64,000 bases of DNA from Margaritifera margaritifera (GCA_029931535.1 JAQPZY010000848.1:1-64000); one strand, 5' to 3'. Counted from the stretch's first letter, positions 48,610 to 60,339 are shown. The notes: generated by a model from the letters alone, not told the origin. Translations and numbers: made by a program.

Positions 48610-49610
48610 GGGGTAATGTTTTCTGCCGATTCCCACTGTTAAACGATTCATAATATCACTTCCATTTTATGAGAACATACTTTTTATTTACATCCTTACA
48701 ATCTTCAATATTTATTTAAACTTTATATACGACATCCTCTTTGTCGTATAGTGATAACTCTTCTTTGTAAAACATTGTAAAATATTCGTAAAATATCTTC
48801 TCCATTCAAGTTTTTTTAGTTTATCGACTACCGTATCATTTTGGTATTACTTGATTACTTGCCTTATTTTGAATATGTCCTCGGTGAAGTTAGGAAGGTA
48901 GCCATTTGCAAAAATTGTTTTGTATTTCCAAATTCTTGAATGTTGGACTTCAATAAAAATCGATTGTTAAATAACCAAATAGATTGATCCATAATTTGTA
49001 CCTATTGTTTCACGTACATTCAACTGTAGTCATGTTTATTGATGTGTGATTAGTGTTGTTGTATTCCTTAATTAGCTTTGCTAAAACGTCAATCCATTCT
49101 CTGGTTTCTTTTAGAGTAAGATACTTCCACATTCTAGTTTTCAGTGTTCTGTTGAACTTTTGCACTACATATACTTTTACGTCCGAGTAAGTTGAAAAGT
49201 GCTAACTTTCGTTATTGTTTTCCAACAGATCCTTGACTTTTTTGTTGTAAAGCTCTATCCCTCATCAACATGTATCTTTTTAGGCTCTCTCTCTCTCTGT
49301 TTGAAGATGGCTGTGAATGTGTCCTGTACCACGTCTCCGTTTTTTTGCTTTCTACGTTTTAAGTACATACGTATTTTAAAGGGACATGTATGACTGTCAA
49401 GACGTGCTTGTATTCGTCGTCATACTTTTGATATCACTTACATGTCAATAGCATTAGCTTGCCACTGGTCATCTACACAAGTAACATAGACCCTTCTGTA
49501 GAGATATCTTTTTCTAGCTTGATTGTGCAATGTGTATGTAGCTTGTTTGGTTAACCATTGTTTTTCAATTCGGCATAGTTAATTTAAGTTTGTACCTGTT
49601 ATTTGTTCCC
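48610..49610 (-). pseudogene. Polinton/Maverick integrase with chromodomain, decayed (copy C)
   Basis: On the minus strand WLTKQATYTLHNQARKRYLY and then VDDQWQANAIDM (about 49440-49570) give the N-terminal part and the first catalytic region. The stretch at 49080-49230 aligns with the 6547-6792 core of copy A. KKYVLIKWK and YYESFNSG (about 48620-48700) are the chromodomain. Many stops and frame changes. The Asp expected in the WQA(D) motif is Asn. Confidence 0.65.
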
Positions 49611-49619
49611 TCAGTTAAT

Positions 49620-49990
49620 TAATGTTTGGGTAAGGTGGCGCTCTACAGTTTCGTATTTTGCAGACGGTTTGATTTTTAAAGAAAAAGAATTTACCAGGCT
49701 TTCCTCACTGGTTATCCTGATTATTTAAAAAAGACCTTGCATATCTTAGAAATTGTTAAAAGAACTTTAAATTACCTTTATTTTGGTGTATGATTGAGGG
49801 GTGTAATTTGTGTTATAGAGTATACAGCTTGGCCTTACTTCAGATGTGCACCCATTAAAAAACTGCTAGCGTCGCTTAGTCATTTGCACTTCCTGGACTT
49901 CAAAAATAAATTGTAAAAAAAACAAGCCGGTAACTTTTTTTTACATTTTATATATTTTTTAATTCATTCTCAGGCAGTGGGCAAAATAAA
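49620..49990. other. Spacer between Polinton and LINE, no gene recognised
   Basis: AT-rich. The left boundary of the LINE cannot be fixed here. Confidence 0.35.
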
Positions 49991-50260
49991 ACTTGCGAGG
50001 AAAGATAAAACACTCACGCCTCCACAAGTCTTCCTACCTATGGAAGAAATAGGGTGGTGGTAACATGATATCACATGGCAGAAGTCTTCCATGATGAAGT
50101 CAACAGCCAAGGCAGAAGGGTTCTAAGATGAACTCACCGGCCACATGTTCGAGACCAGGGCGAGCAATACAGTAACATGGATATCGGCTGTGGTCTACAG
50201 CCTGAAGAGGGATGGGCTCCATCAGGTTGCAACTGCTCATGATGCGCCAGGGATGACAAA

Positions 50261-50743
50261 ATGACAACAGATAGAGTTCTCATACTGGATCGGTCGCAGC
50301 TCGGGTTACCAATGACCGCGCCATCCGCTGGACACCAGGACGGAGGTGATAAGTATGCTACTGGTGCAACTACCATCAAAGTACGGGCAATAGATAACAT
50401 CACTATTGGAACGTGGAATGTCAGGACATTAAGACCAGCAGGGAAACTCGATGAGCTAACCCATGAGTTGGGAAGATACCAATGGCACATCGTTGGACTC
50501 TGCAAGATGTGCTGGAAGAATTTCGGAGAGAGATCAATAGATGAAGGACACATGATCTACTTCAGTGGACATGAGGACAAGCATGAGCATGGAGTCGGAT
50601 TTATGGTACATAAAGACATTGTGAGTGCAGTCATGGGTTGTCGACCAGTGTCTAACAGGCTGACTACCGTCCGCTTGAGGGCATCTCCCTTCAAAATAAC
50701 CATCATAGAGGTGTATGCCCCACGATCTGACCATGATGACTAG
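50261..50743 (+). pseudogene. LINE endonuclease domain, N-terminal part
   Basis: Open from about 50261 with NITIGTWNVRTL, the first catalytic Asn block of AP-type endonucleases, then GVGFMVHKDI and ITIIEVYAPRSD. TAG at 50741-50743 ends it. The expected GDWNA block follows in another frame at about 50820, where one base is missing. Confidence 0.8.
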
Positions 50744-50823
50744 GAAATGAATGCGCTCTACGACCAGCTTCAAATTCGTATTGACCAGACATTCAAGAAG
50801 GATATTCTAGTTATTCAAGGAGA

Positions 50824-51939
50824 TTGAATGCCAAGGAAGGAGTAGATGCACAGGCAGACCGGCAAGAAGTCTGTGGTCTATACTGTAATGAACAGACCTA
50901 TGAGAGAGGACTCAAGCTCCTGGACTTCGCCACTCACAATAACTTAGTGCTACCAAACACACTTGGCCCCCACAAACTATCTAGAAGATGGACTTGGCAC
51001 AGTCCAGACGGAAAACATCAGAACCAAATTGACTACATCTTGGTGAGGAAGCGCTTCCGGTCTAGCATTAACATTGCCAGAACACGTAGCTTCCCAGGAG
51101 CGGACATAGGGAGCGACCAGGACTTGCTGATGATGACTATCAAACTTCGTCTGATGAAGACCAAGAAGCCAAGACAGGTTAGGACAAGGTTTGAACTTAA
51201 AAAAGTTAAAGATCCAAGCGTGTCACAGGCATTTGAAGCATCAATATGCGGCAAATTTGCACCACTCACAATTCTGGGTCCTGAAGAAATAAACCTAGAC
51301 TCATTGATCACCACCTTCAATACGGCAATAATAGGCACAGCCAACGAGATCTTTGGCAAGCATCGTAGGATAAAGAAGACCTGGATCACAGCAGATATCC
51401 TCGACCTCAGTGATGTGAGGAGAAAAATGAGGAGGAAGCGAGGAGACCTTGAAGGAGCAGCAAAATACAGGGAGATTAATACAAGGATACAGAAGAGCTT
51501 AAAGAGAGCGAAGGAAAGCTGGTTAGAGGACCAATGTAAGGAAGTCGAGAAAAGCCTGAACCAAAATAGCAGTAAAAAGGCATACCAGTTGGTGAAAGAC
51601 CTGACAACAGATTCACAGGGGAGATCCACCACGATCCAGGTAAAGGCTGGTAAGAGTCTCACAAAAGATCAAGAGAGTCTTAACAGATGGACGGAATATT
51701 TTTCAGACCTTTACAACCAGGAGACTTCTGGAGAGCAAGCTGTACTAAAATTCCCATTGACCACAACAGAGGTTGACAGCCCGATCCTCAGGGAAGAAGC
51801 AGAGGCTGCAGTAAAGGCACTAAAGAAAGGAAAGTCAGCTGGGGTAGATAATATATCAGCAGAACTTGTTCAAGTAGGAGGAACCTCCGTGATAGATGTC
51901 CTCACAACAATCTACAACAAAATCTTGCAAACAGGATAA
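50824..51939 (+). pseudogene. LINE endonuclease C-terminal part and linker to reverse transcriptase
   Basis: 371 open codons. TWHSPDGKHQNQIDYIL and GSDQDLL hold the catalytic Asp and Asp-His region; the final His of the usual SDH motif is Gln (SDQ), which should disable cutting. A Lys/Arg-rich linker follows, then KKGKSAGVDNISAELVQ at the start of the reverse transcriptase. Ends TAA at 51937-51939. Confidence 0.8.
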
Positions 51940-53118
51940 TGGCCAACACCATGGAGCCAGTCTCTGATCATCAGCCTTCCTAAGAAAGGGAATCTGCAGC
52001 TGTGCCAGAACTACCGAAGAATCAGTCGCATCAGTCACCCAAGCAAGGTTATGCTTAAGATCATCCTCAACAGACTGAAACCCCAAGCAGAGCACATAAT
52101 TGCGGAAGAACAGGCAGGTTTCAGAGCAGGACGTAGCACTATAGAACAGATCTTCAATCTTAGAATCCTCTGTGAAACGTATCTGCAGCATCAACAGGAC
52201 CTCTATCATGTCTTCACTGACTTCAAGAAGGCTTGTGGGCCACCATGCGGATATACAACATAAACGCAAAACCGATCAGCACCATCGAAACCTGTATGAC
52301 AAGGCCAATAGCGCAGTTTCTGTCAACGGCGACATAGGAGATTGGTTCGGAACCACAGTCGGAGTCAGACAGGGATGCCATCCCTCATCAACTCTCTTCA
52401 ACATCTACCTAGAAAGGATCATGTCCGATGCCTTGGAAGACCATGAGGGCAGTGTCAGTGTTGGAGGCAGAACAATCACCAACCTGCTCTTCGCTGATGA
52501 TATCGCTGGCTTAGCAGGAGATGAACAAGAACTGGAAAACATAGTGAACCATCTCAGCCAAGCATCACTTAGGTACGGGATGGAGATTAGCGCTGAAAAG
52601 ACCAAGCTAATGACAAACAACCCGAGTGGTATACAAAAGAAAATAAGAGTGAATGAACAGAAGCTGGGCACAATGACAAGCTTCAAGTACCTAGGTGCTA
52701 TTGCCTCTGATGAAGGTTCAAAACCTGAGGTTCTTTCCAGGATTGTGCAGACAACAACTGCACTGGCTAGGCTAAAGCCTATTTGGAAGGACAAAAACAT
52801 CACGATTGGGTCCAAGATCAAGCTTATGCGCTCCCTCATCATTTCCATATTCTGTCTGCATGTGAAACATGGACCCCGACTGCAGAACTAGAGAGAAGAA
52901 TCCATGCCTTAGAGATTAGATGTTATCGAAGGATCCTGAAAATCTCATATATAGACCATGTCTCTAATGAGGAGATGTGCATTAGAATCCAAGGTGCATT
53001 TGGTGCATACGACGATCTGCTCACCACCGTAAAGAAACACAAATTAAGATGGTATGGTCATGTCTCATGCTCATCTGGCCTGTCAAAGAAAATTTTACAG
53101 GGCATAGTGAGAAGATAA
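51940..53118 (+). pseudogene. LINE reverse transcriptase, broken into three frames
   Basis: First piece to 52263 has EEQAGFRAGRSTIEQIF and YHVFTDFKKA (motif A Asp kept). A deletion of roughly two dozen bases after KKA shifts the frame. The second piece (to 52891) has VGVRQGC, FADD and EISAEKTKLMTNN. The third (52855-53118) has ALEIRCYRRILKISYIDHV and KLRWYGHVSCSSGL. Confidence 0.82.
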
Positions 53119-53319
53119 AGAAAACGAGGCAGACAGAAGAGATCGGAAGATAATATCAAAGAGTGGACAGGCGTGGACTTGCAAAGTCCCAAAGATCAGC
53201 GGGGAGCAGGGCAAAATGGAGAGAGATTGTCGCAAAGTCATCAGTGGCGCCACTACGACCAGCCAGGTTACGGGAGAATTGAACTGAATTGAATTGAATT
53301 GAATTCATTCATTGCACTT

Positions 53320-53685
53320 TCAGAAGCTGGTATTGCCTACTCTGGTAAAATTCATTTTCCCTATTTAATAATTACTAAAGTTAGTGTACTTTGGACTAAT
53401 TCAGACTGATTTTTAGAGCACGTGGGAGCGGCCATTTTTTGTCAGCTGTGTGCTTAGATCGTGTACAGTTTCCACAAGTACAATATGTAAAGAAATTTCA
53501 GCTACAGTACATGAAAGTAGCATAGAGGTATGCCAACATTCTCTCCATTGTGCATGTTGCAAATGTAAACAACTTCATCTAACACCTATCAATCTCTCAG
53601 AAGTACGTAATATCTGTACAGTGCCACCTTAGCAACTGTAGCTTCGAGATCGCTCTACAGGTGTCTCAAATAATATTCATTGTCT
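53320..53685. other. No gene recognised
   Basis: Short spacer between the LINE tail and Polinton remains. Confidence 0.35.
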
Positions 53686-53689
53686 TGCT

Positions 53690-54480
53690 TTTGGTGAGAC
53701 AACAAAGTCTCAGACGTTAGCCATTTAAAGCAGTATTAAGATATCCTGACAATGTTTTACCCCAATAAATTGTCTTTCGGCGTGATCAACAAACCAACAG
53801 AACATGCATCTACAAATGGTACTTTTATTTTCAACAATTTTTTTCAATCCTTTAAAACGCGTGAATGATTTCTGATTGATGTAAAATTGTATTTTTCCAA
53901 TGTTTGATTCAAAAACAGCTACTTCATACACCGAATAACCATAATCTGTTTTGAATCTTTGCTGTCCACAAATTTTATTTTTCTGTTTTTGATGAATCGT
54001 TGTATGTTGAGATGGTAAAGTTTATGAAATCTTCCAATTGTTCCGTAATATTATCCAAATGCAAATGTGTGTATTTATCCACATCAGATGCGTAATTTAA
54101 TCCATCAATATATGCACAGTTTTGATCACCTTGCTATCTTGGCTGATACTTCATATAATGTTTTTCATCAGTGAATCTCTAAATAGCATTTTTCCTGAAT
54201 CACTGTAGGGTACCCTTTTCATGTTTAAGATAGGCAAATTAACATATGTATTGTCTTCATTGTTGTTTGATATCACAACTCTGACCACACTTTAATCTCA
54301 TCCAAACTTGGGCACAAATAAACATTGTATGTCGAGAGCAAGATCGTTGCTTTAATGTTGAAGTCACTGAACATTTCTATCACCTCTCTGAAAATGGTAG
54401 AGTTTAGCACAATATAGTTTTCTGCATCATTTATCTTGTTCAGTAAATTTCAAATTAGTTTGTGTTCTTATGTTTAAGTA
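53690..54480 (-). pseudogene. Polinton-associated unnamed gene upstream of integrase, decayed (copy C)
   Basis: Minus frames LNSTIFREVIEMFSDF, VYLCPSLDEIKVW, VVISNNNEDNTYVNLPILN and STICRCMFCWFVDHAE in order. Matches copy A at 7110-7830. The order relative to the integrase is the same once the LINE is removed. No family recognised. Confidence 0.5.
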
Positions 54481-54489
54481 CCACGATTT

Positions 54490-55600
54490 TAGCATTGTAT
54501 CAACTCCATTTATGTTATTAGTCATGTTTCAAATATCACAATAGTGTGGCAGTCTTTCGGTAGTAAGGAATCGGATTGTACTACCGCACTTCTCTGAAAA
54601 TCCAGTAGTAATAAAATTGGTCAAGTAGTAAGGTTTAGCAAGATGCGTTGTTTTTGTTTTTACGCAGTATTTGAGAAAGTGGTCCAGGAGTATGGGGTCT
54701 TGGAATATAGGGCTGTTTTATGGAAAGTGGTTCAACAATGATGGCATTTGAGCGAACATTTGAATTTATCAGTCAATCATTTTTGTTTTCTTTGTTGTGC
54801 CCATGCAAAATAAATAAATAAATAAATAAATAAATAAAATAAAATAAAATAAAACAAAACAAAACATCAAAAACAAATGTAAAAAGTATTACTATTTCAG
54901 ATTTAACAACTGGCCAATCATTCTTATATATTACCTAGTGGTACAAATCTTCCGTGGAATGTTTGAAGGAAAAGTATTAAAGATTCACTTTTATTATTAT
55001 TATTAATCATATATATAAGATTGGTTTCTGTTTAATGCAGTGCTATATAGACACAACAGCTAAGAATATATTTATTGCGAAATACTCTTACACAATCAAA
55101 AATTTAACCACAATAAAACTTCTAGCTCTGTGTGCTTTTAGTTCAACTATGCATTTTTATACCAACGAGGATTTAAATTTTTGACTATTTCCGAACCGAC
55201 TGAAAGAAACAGGCGAGGCTATGCTCGCTGAAACTATCACTTGAAAGCAGATAAATAATACTTTATGTGAGCCGAAAATTTAAAAGTATCCGTTACTATT
55301 TTAGCTTCAGCATCAGGAATGTCTGACTGGTAAGTATATAGTTTCTTACGTTTAGCATGGAAGTACTGTAATCACGAGTTTCAGCTGCGTAGTACATGTA
55401 GCCATTGTAAAGAAACTGATTTTGTGATGTCACAAGGACTAAAATGTTATCCCAGCACAAAATACCCCTGAGACGAAAGGGGAATGATGTAGTTTTTAGG
55501 GATCATACAAGGCTGGCTTTGTGCAAACGTCAGCAGAAACAAAGGAATGAGCTAGATCAAGAATGTTCAGCATCTTTCCAAATGGTCGTGTAAACGTTTA
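54490..55600. other. No gene recognised; A-rich simple repeat
   Basis: AAATAAATAAAT and AAAATAAAAT repeats at about 54806-54865; otherwise AT-rich. Confidence 0.4.
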
Positions 55601-55604
55601 CCAA

Positions 55605-55768
55605 CTGCAAACCATGTACAATCGTTATTCTTACATGATCAATTACTAAGAATAACAAACAGCAAACCGTGTACAATCGTTATTCTTACATGATCAATTA
55701 CTAAGAATAACAAACTGCAAACCGTGTACAATCGTTATTCTTACATGATCAATTACTAAGAATAAAAT
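55605..55768 (+). repeat. About 55-bp tandem repeat, 3 units, each with a hairpin
   Basis: Each unit has GCAAACCGTGTACAATCGTT, then ATTCTTA-catgatcaattac-TAAGAAT, a 7-bp stem around a loop holding TGATCA. Confidence 0.85.
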
Positions 55769-55779
55769 GGTTCCGCGTT

Positions 55780-56561
55780 ACACTATGTCACACTTTTCTC
55801 GTCCTCGGACTATCACTTTGGTTTTCGTTACTATAAAGTGAATCACCCTTTCAGGTCCAGTACGAGTATATGTAGTTTAGCGTGGAATAGCGTTCAAGGT
55901 ATGACATTGGAGCCAGTTCTAGTGATGTAGGGAAAGACAGAAGCAAAGCTGGCTGCACAACTGACTTGGCCGTTTCATTAGATGAAAGTGTATGTTATAT
56001 GGTGGTGATCTCAATTGTTTCTTGTTTTTGTTTTCTTATAACCCGGAAGATTTCGGGATGGTATAGCACCATATGGGACTTTATTATTGTGGGTCACTAT
56101 AGCACCCATATCGAAAAATTAAAAGAATGGGACGGTGTAGCACCATATAGAAATTTAACATCGTGGAAATTTAAGATGACGGATGTGACTCTATCCCTAT
56201 ATGAGAATTTTATATGTACTAAAGTGACTAAAGCTTTCTATGGGAATTGAGTAGGATGGATGGAATGGTACAGCCATCTATGAAACATTTAACAGAATGG
56301 AGAAGCTGACACATAAACACCTATGAACAAAGACACACATTTAGAACTGTGAAAATCAGTGAAATTCAGAGGTATGATTCTATGTCTAAAGCGTATTTTT
56401 AGAACTTTAAAAGTACTGTGGAAATTCCAATTCCGTGTTTAAAGAGTGATAGGAAGGTTGGACTGATGACCTTATTTCAGGAACTCAACAGCAATATTAT
56501 TACACTTTGTCAAAAACAAGGAATAGTCAGAGTCATTTCGCTATATTCATAGTTGTTATTG

Positions 56562-56637
<76 letters not shown>

Positions 56638-57040
56638 TTCATCAATGCATTTTGCTTGAGTCTCGATTTCTTATGTCTATTTTGTATTATTCAATCGGAC
56701 AATACAAACGTGGACTATTTGTATGTAAATCAAGTTTTTTCACACATCTGTTACACACAATCCATACAAGATACATTTTTTGCTCTAATCTTGCAAATGC
56801 TGGCATCTGATTTTGACAAATAAAATAGATAAGCTCAGTTATACTTGAAAAATATACACATAAAACTAATGATCTGTTTCTGTTATTTGTGTTGCAATAT
56901 AGTGTTAGCAGGCCTATGACCAAAGATATAAATCGCATTTCACAAAGCCAGTCAACAGAGGCATCAATGATAGCACATGCCATTTTACATGGTTAAGTGG
57001 TCTCTTTAATTCGCGTGACAACTTTATTTATAATGATCAA
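55780..57040. other. Unassigned, with short repeats and a (GA)n run
   Basis: GGTATAGCACCATAT and GGTGTAGCACCATAT at 56060 and 56134 lie in a ~75-bp repeated unit. (GA)n fills 56566-56634. No recognisable gene; decayed N-terminal polymerase sequence may lie just before 57045. Confidence 0.35.
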
Positions 57041-57398
57041 AGGCATTTTGAATTATATGAAACTTGGTAAAATACAATTAGACTTGCTACCAGGCTATGA
57101 TATGTTCCTGATGATAGAATCGGCATTCATAAGTTACAAGATAATTCAGTTATGCCAATTGACATTAATTTTGCAATGGAACGTCTATTAAAGAAAACAA
57201 ATTGTGTATCCAAAGTATCCAATTTGTTTTTAATTTTAAGATTATAAATACGCTTCATTAATTAATAAATTTGTAATATTTGATCAATTATACATATTTA
57301 AAGAAAAGCAAAAATGTTTGATTCTATTTCTTTATATATGTTATGATGATTGAATTGAGAACTTGACGAAGAATTAACATGATGACACACAGATACGC

Positions 57399-57517
57399 CC
57401 GTGGGTCGGTGGTTCTTCCCGGGTTCTTCCTCCACCAGATAAAACTGGCCGCCATGAATAGCCTATCATTTGCTGAAAAATGGCGTTAAACCCACAACAA
57501 CAACAACAACAACAACA
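57399..57517 (+). mobile_element. SINE fragment with (CAA)n tail and 12-bp target duplication
   Basis: ACACAGATACGC occurs at 57387-57398 and again at 57518-57529, exactly flanking 119 bp. The insert contains GGGTTCTTCCTCCACCAG, then AAACTGGCCGCCATGAATAG, and ends in CAACAACAA. The central sequence resembles a repeat common in mollusc genomes. It interrupts the polymerase B frame between RYA and KEN. Confidence 0.75.
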
Positions 57518-58413
57518 ACACAGATACGCTAAAGAAAATCATGAGTACTATGTTGATTGCGAAGGTAAAATGAAAGATGGTGGTGAATAAGATATGTCAA
57601 GGTCATTCATTATGTACCTATATTCTAACAATTTATATGATTCGGACATTATCCAATGTATACTTGTGAAGAATATTAAATGGGCAACCAAACAACAAAA
57701 CAGAGTCATCAGAAACAATCTATTGTCGTGGAAAGATGATGGAATTTCGGTAGCTTTAGAAGTAGCAACACATCTACACGACTATTTCCAAAACTACACA
57801 TTATCGTCTGAAAAACTAATTCCACAGGAATATGATCTATTAGCAATGCAGAATACATTAATAGAGGAGAAACAGGGTCTACATCCTTAAGTGCCTAAGC
57901 TATTTTGCGCATTAAACAACAAAGCTACGTTATCCACTATCGTAATTTCAAGTTGTATGTTCAGTTAGGTTTGAAACTAAAGACGATACATCATAGAGTC
58001 GTTTTATTTGACCATGAACAATGGTTAAAATCTTACACTGAACTGAATACCTCACTAAAACAAAAACAACAAATGACTTTAAAGGTCATTTTTCAAACTT
58101 GTACAAAATTCTGTGCTTGATAAACAGATGATAAATGTATGTCAGAGAATGAGTGTTTAAATACGTGCTGATGAAAAGAAATTTCATATGTATGAGAAAG
58201 GTTTATCATTTGCAAATAGAACGATTATATAGAGAACAACCTAGTGTAAGTCAACCAAAAGAACAATAAAATCAAATTAATCTAACCTATTTATGGTGAC
58301 TTTACAGTGCTAAAACTAAGTGTCTGATGTACGACTTTCACTACAACAAGATCGAGCCGGTCTGTGGTGATAAAATAAGGTTGTTAATGACACATAGAGA
58401 ATCGCTCTGTATT

Positions 58414-58417
<4 letters not shown>

Positions 58418-58502
<85 letters not shown>
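58418..58502 (+). repeat. (GA)n microsatellite
   Basis: About 42 perfect units directly after the motif C region of the polymerase remains. Confidence 0.96.
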
Positions 58503-58505
<3 letters not shown>

Positions 58506-58624
58506 TTCTACACTAACAGAAAGGCTAACAACCATTTTTGTTTACACAAGTGATTATAATAAAGAAATTGTATCCGGTTTTCCTTAAGTGAATAAATAGG
58601 TACCAAGACTTTTGTAAAGAAGAA

Positions 58625-58715
58625 GTACATGGTGTACCTATATAAGACTTATCTACTATTGAAGTATGTGGTGTACCTATATACGACTTATCTGCTGTTA
58701 GAAGTACATTCTATT
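58625..58715 (+). repeat. Two units resembling the 27-bp minisatellite in reverse
   Basis: GTGGTGTACCTATATA is the reverse complement of TATATAGGTACACCAC of the 32.5-33.7 kb array; here two copies lie 44-52 bases apart. Confidence 0.5.
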
Positions 58716-58829
58716 CTTTTAGAACTGAAAAAAAAATTAAAAAAAATAAATGAAAAGGTCTGTAAGGAGATACAGAAATGCGTCATAAATAATAAAATAA
58801 TACTCTCAGATTTACCATGAGTAAGGACT

Positions 58830-59630
58830 GTCTTTTTAACTATTAAATCACCATGAGATGAATTTAATTAGATAGCACCACCATGAGATATATAATAGTA
58901 CCTTAAATAAGGTTGCTATACGTTGTTATGATGACAGATGTTATTTAGTTGACAACATAAAAATAATTTTCATATGGTTTTTATAAATTGAAAATGAACG
59001 CCTTCACAATAAATGAATAATAGGTGTTAAGCAGATGCCGCGAAGAAAAGACGATTGACGAGTTTAATAAAGGCCGAAGTCAATACAAGGCTGTCATAGC
59101 GGATATAGCATGCAATATTACCGAAAAAACCGGGAGAATATACTTCATATGAAAAACATATTAGTCTATCAGACATAAATTATCAATACCTAGGTAAACA
59201 CTAACGACTAATTCTAACCATTTATCTAATTTATCATCAGGATTTATCACAATTACATTGTTGTCTGTAAAACGTCATTTCCTGCAGTAAATCTTGTTGT
59301 AGATATGGGTTGCAAAGATAATAACAATATAGTCAAAGAAGCACTTATAGTCTGTTTCAATCAAGTCTAGTGCAAACTTTGTCTACCCACAACTCTATTT
59401 AAAAGTCAAATTAAAGTTCTATGTGTGTACTAAAATATGTGTATTAAAAACGGTGTTAGTTTCCCTCACTGTTGTAAAGAAGGTACCATAGTTTATATTT
59501 TTCTTACCTCCATGTATAATTTCATCCCATATTAATTACTTGTGGTTTTATTTATAATGGTTCTTTGCATTGGAGGGTTTTATGGATGTGCCCAAATCAA
59601 ACATGGAGAATATCTTGTCCAAAACAAGGC
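58830..59630. other. No gene recognised
   Basis: AT-rich sequence between the two Polinton pieces. Confidence 0.35.
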
Positions 59631-59639
59631 ATAGTTTAT

Positions 59640-60330
59640 GTTTGATCAAAGTATCTGCTTTATGCCAAATTAGCAAGTAAATGAAATACCTCCACAACCA
59701 GACCAACATTTATATTTAGTTCAGTGTTCTTTAGCTTGTTCAGCACCTAGAATACCAATGTGTAGTCATTTATTTTGTACTTTTCTTTAAAAGTTTTACA
59801 AATGTAGTTGAAGTTAACATCGGATTCTGTTATTCTATCCATTTTCATTACATCTATACTATCTTTTATTATTTCACTCTGGCATTGTTTGGATAACAGA
59901 CGTCTTGTTACACTTCTCACATGGATAAATCTGTTGTTGACTATGATGTTTTTGAAATGTCTTTTAAGTTTTGTTTTCCTGAAGTGTTTTGATCATTTCC
60001 ACGCCACATATCAAAAATGTTGTATAGCCTCTTACTCAACTGCACTATTCATATCACATCTGTCACACGAACCAAAAATACCACCATTTTTGAAATCTCA
60101 AAATGTAGTCCAGCCATTTATTTATATGGGATTTTTTTTAGAATATTTGCTTGACCATCTGAAACAAATAAATATACATTTGGTGTACATCTATGTTCTC
60201 TTTTATGTGTATGTGCAGGTGTATGTCTTGTTGAACATAAACTTATTTATGACCTGTAACATGCGATCCATGATCATACGTTCTTCTCACGTCAAGCCAG
60301 ATACGATGGTGATACATATAAAAGATTAAT
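59640..60330 (-). pseudogene. Polinton-associated GGIFG protein, decayed (copy C)
   Basis: Minus frames IMDRMLQVINKF, FKNGGIFGSCDRCDMNSAVE, RLLSKQCQSEIIKDSIDV, then KINDYTLVF and NKLKNTELNINVGLVVEVF. It matches copy B at 24640-25170 and extends further. It faces the polymerase remains tail to tail. A 173-codon plus-strand frame over the same stretch (59808-60329) is a shadow. Confidence 0.55.
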
Positions 60331-60339
60331 ACTTACATT

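Larger units (their letters stand above)
50010..53306 (+). mobile_element. RTE-clade LINE retrotransposon, nearly full length, inactive
   Basis: The plus strand carries an apurinic endonuclease followed by reverse transcriptase. IGTWNVRTLRPAGKL, then HSPDGKHQNQIDYILV and GADIGSDQDLL, mark the endonuclease. QAGFRAGRSTIEQIFNLRI, GVRQGC and LLFADDIAGLAG (FADD at 52490-52501) mark the reverse transcriptase. RISYIDHV-like and KLRWYGHVS mark the C-terminal part. Lesions are a stop at 50743, a one-base loss at about 50823, a stop at 51937, a short deletion at about 52237 and a frame change at about 52855. The 3' end carries tandem TTGAA (53280-53306), as in RTE elements. It interrupts Polinton remains. 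Confidence 0.85.
57045..58820 (+). pseudogene. Polinton/Maverick DNA polymerase B, decayed
   Basis: Plus-strand pieces in order: LDLLPGYDMFLMIE (about 57082-57118); INMMTHRYA before and KENHEYYVD after a SINE (57399-57517); FIMYLYSNNLYD (about 57603-57640), where the family has an Asp just before NNLY; VIHYRNFKLYVQLGLKL (about 57928-57980); LMYDFHYNKIEPVCGDK (58324-58370); then MTHRESLC at 58387-58410, where the DxD of polymerase motif C should be. CVINNKIILSDL near 58780 fits the C-terminal end. Polinton polymerase B copies the element by protein priming. Stops, frame changes, a ~230-bp gain after 57118, the SINE and a (GA)n run make it dead. Confidence 0.75.

Noticed and set aside
51033..51662. 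209-codon minus-strand frame
   Set aside because: Shadow of the LINE endonuclease region on the plus strand.
59808..60329. 173-codon membrane-like protein on the plus strand
   Set aside because: It lies opposite the decayed GGIFG-type Polinton gene, which is supported by a second copy; the hydrophobic look is the antisense of charged codons.
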